Shown in pieces: positions 62,795-64,000 of a stretch of 64,000 bases of DNA (position 1 is its first letter; every line of letters starts with the position of its first letter). A program made the position numbers and the translations under genes. The notes under the pieces were generated by a model that did not search any database, was not told the origin of the DNA, and saw nothing but the letters and a program-made list of their open reading frames with translations. This stretch comes from Lysobacter sp. GX 14042 (GTDB taxonomy: Bacteria > Pseudomonadota > Gammaproteobacteria > Xanthomonadales > Xanthomonadaceae). Where the stretch lies: assembly GCF_021390425.1 (NCBI RefSeq), contig NZ_JAJUWY010000007.1, positions 1-64,000 of the forward strand, written 5' to 3'.

Positions 62795-63226
62795 ATGAAG
62801 ACGACCACCGCCACCCTGCTGGCCCTGTCGCTGGCCGTCGGCACCGGCATCGGCGCCGCGCAGGCACAGGAGCCGATGAACGAACAGACCGTCCGTAGCA
62901 CCCTGACCGCCCAGGGCTACACCGGGGTCCACGACATCGAGTACAAGGGCGGCCTGTGGAAGGCCGATGCGCGCAGCGCGGACGGCAAACGGCTCGAGGT
63001 GAGCATCGACCCGGCCACCGGCAAGCTCTACCCCAGCACCGCGGTCGCCACGCTGGGTGCCCAGGACATCCGCGCACGGCTCGACGCGGCCGGCTACACC
63101 CGGGTCCGCGACGTGGAGTTCGACGACGGGCTCTGGGAGGCCGAGGCAGTGGACCCGCAGGGCCGGAAGGTCGAGCTGAAGCTGGATCCCGAGAGTGGCG
63201 AGGTGATCGGGAGCAAGCGCGACTGA
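62795..63226 (+). CDS. exported protein with two PepSY domains
   Basis: A 143-residue periplasmic protein. The Sec signal ends GAAQA. Two PepSY-like repeats follow, each with a helix, a GYT and a strand pattern (RSTLTAQGYTGVHDIEYKGG, RARLDAAGYTRVRDVEFDDG), so an internal duplication is clear. PepSY domains often bind and inhibit peptidases, or act as metal-redox partners. GGAGAA lies before ATG 62795. It is single, with no obvious partner nearby. Confidence 0.9.
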   Translation: MKTTTATLLALSLAVGTGIGAAQAQEPMNEQTVRSTLTAQGYTGVHDIEYKGGLWKADARSADGKRLEVSIDPATGKLYPSTAVATLGAQDIRARLDAAGYTRVRDVEFDDGLWEAEAVDPQGRKVELKLDPESGEVIGSKRD

Positions 63227-63242
63227 GTGCCCCCGCCACGGT

Positions 63243-63267
63243 CCTCTCCCGCCGCGAGCGGGAGAGG
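63243..63267. repeat. REP-like palindrome, family A copy 3
   Basis: CCTCTCCCGC (63243-63252), CGCGA, GCGGGAGAGG (63258-63267) is a perfect 10-bp inverted repeat in the 49-bp gap between the convergent PepSY and DUF3297 genes. It could also stop transcription from both sides. Confidence 0.75.
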
Positions 63268-63275
63268 GGAACGGC

Positions 63276-63551
63276 TTACTCGGCGTCCGCGGTCCCGGCT
63301 GCGGGGGTCAGGAAATACGGTTCGACCTTGCCCTTGACCTTCATCGTCATCGGCTGGCCGCGGCGGTCCAGCGCGCGGCCGGCGGCGACCCGCACCCAGC
63401 CTTCGCTGATGCAGTATTCCTCGACGTTGGTGCGCTCCTGGCCATTGAAGCGGATGCCGATGCCGCGGGCGAGCAGCGCCGGGTCGTGGTGCGGGCTGCC
63501 GGGATCGTTGGACAGCCGGTCGGGCGGGGTGTCGTGCTGGGTGTCGGTCAT
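63276..63551 (-). CDS. DUF3297 family protein
   Basis: A 91-residue soluble protein. The family block is RGIGIRFNGQERTNVEEYCI followed by VAAGRALDRRGQPMTMKVKG. ATG 63551 begins MTDTQHDTPPDRLSNDPGSP, as in relatives; an upstream open frame of 18 codons is not family-like. Function unknown in the family. It converges with the PepSY gene and diverges from the cold-shock gene. Confidence 0.9.
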   Translation of the reverse strand: MTDTQHDTPPDRLSNDPGSPHHDPALLARGIGIRFNGQERTNVEEYCISEGWVRVAAGRALDRRGQPMTMKVKGKVEPYFLTPAAGTADAE

Positions 63552-63801
63552 GGTGCTGGAAAGGGCTGCGGCCGTGGCCGCCGATGGGGCCAAGAATAGC
63601 CGCACCGGCGCGGCCGGGCAGGGCGGGTTTGCTGAACGTCGTGCCGGGTGCCGGAACCCGGCACTTGCAGCCGCGGCGCGGCCGGCCTATTGTGCAGGCC
63701 GCTGCTTGCCAGGGTCACCGTGAATCGTGGCCCGATGCCGCAGATCCCACGATCCGCATCATCGTTGCACCTCGCTTGTTCCTTGCAACCAGCACCATCG
63801 C

Positions 63802-63816
63802 CGCAGAATGCGGCAT
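63802..63816 (+). other. 5'-leader hairpin of the cold-shock gene
   Basis: GCCGCA-GAA-TGCGGC (63802-63816) lies 27 bp before the cold-shock ATG. Cold-shock mRNAs often have structured leaders that change with temperature. Whether this one does is unknown. Confidence 0.45.
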
Positions 63817-63843
63817 TCGTTACCTGTTACAAGGATCAAAAAG

Positions 63844-64000
63844 ATGTCCAATCGCGAAACCGGAACCGTCAAGTGGTTCAACGATGCCAAGGGCTTTGGC
63901 TTCATCAGCCGTGAGAATGGCGAGGACGTGTTCGTTCACTTCCGCGCCATCCAGGGCAATGGCTTCAAGTCGCTGCAGGAAGGCCAGAAGGTCAGCTTCA
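63844..64000 (+). CDS. cold-shock protein (CspA family), cut by window end
   Basis: The first 52 codons are present: [36 protein letters not shown] and a QEGQKVSF stretch. The RNP1 (KGFGFI) and RNP2 (VFVHF) nucleic-acid-binding motifs are complete. A full protein would be about 67-70 residues, so the last 15 or so lie outside the window. AAGGATC precedes ATG 63844. It is an RNA chaperone or antiterminator that acts at low temperature or during growth. Confidence 0.95.
   Translation, partial: MSNRETGTVKWFNDAKGFGFISRENGEDVFVHFRAIQGNGFKSLQEGQKVSF

Noticed and set aside
63648-63914. Plus-strand open frame overlapping the cold-shock gene start
   Set aside because: Out of frame with the CspA homology and covers its leader; no ribosome site or family.

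Overview
The window looks like chromosome from a high-GC gammaproteobacterium of the Xanthomonadaceae/Lysobacteraceae (Lysobacter-, Luteimonas- or Pseudoxanthomonas-like). This is inferred from the very GC-rich third codon positions, frequent GTG starts, an aceE-type pyruvate dehydrogenase E1, a three-domain Grx4-type glutaredoxin, many lipoproteins and one large TonB receptor, and the CCCTCTCCCGC/GCGGGAGAGGG and CCCGCGTGCGCGGG intergenic palindromes that are familiar from this family. I could not test the assignment by search. I found no rRNA, tRNA or CRISPR array.

Layout. 1-0.6 kb: a frameshifted, truncated integron-type integrase remnant directly before a MATE efflux pump. 2-3.2 kb: a serine-hydrolase lipoprotein. 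3.3-7.7 kb: a decayed ORF, then frmR-frmA-fghA (formaldehyde sensing and glutathione-dependent detoxification) running into a pyrimidine-dimer glycosylase homologue, and a Dph6-like ATPase on the other strand. 7.8-14 kb: three exported amidohydrolase-family proteins on the minus strand, one of which has lost its metal motif. 14-21.7 kb: housekeeping and assorted genes (DUF924, Grx/A-type/rhodanese fusion, polysaccharide deacetylase, aminotransferase-SGNH hydrolase-methyltransferase operon, rsgA, DUF1704 metallopeptidase-like protein).

21.7-35.1 kb is the most interesting part. It is a self-contained cluster: LysR regulator, D-amino-acid dehydrogenase, two divergent gamma-glutamyltransferases, a TonB receptor, a penicillin-binding-type serine hydrolase, a Na+/glutamate symporter and an N-acyl-D-amino-acid deacylase. 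Read together, the genes suggest uptake across the outer membrane and periplasmic breakdown of gamma-glutamyl and/or D-amino-acid-containing compounds, with glutamate import and D-amino-acid oxidation. The cluster lies between two 27-bp near-identical direct repeats (25/27). The left copy is the 3' end of the DUF1704 gene and the right copy sits in the maeB leader, so the cluster may have been inserted. Inverted repeats with GCGG(C/T)TAT half-sites lie in both promoter regions of the cluster.

35-64 kb: maeB and aceE (pyruvate/acetyl-CoA node), a NYN-domain protein, a diguanylate cyclase, a DUF885 peptidase-like lipoprotein, a DUF2231/sorbosone-dehydrogenase pair, a LytS/LytTR two-component operon ending in a cysteine-rich secreted protein, an AttEFGH-like ABC exporter with a CrtC/AttH-like lipoprotein, msrB-msrA, a glycosyltransferase/esterase pair, and a stress-flavoured stretch (Hsp20, several small very hydrophilic proteins, an SDR, an SSS symporter with a 43-residue partner, a degenerate HD-GYP protein, a PepSY protein, DUF3297). 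The start of a cold-shock protein gene is cut by the window end.

Most other long open frames on the opposite strand of these genes are GC-driven shadows and were left out.
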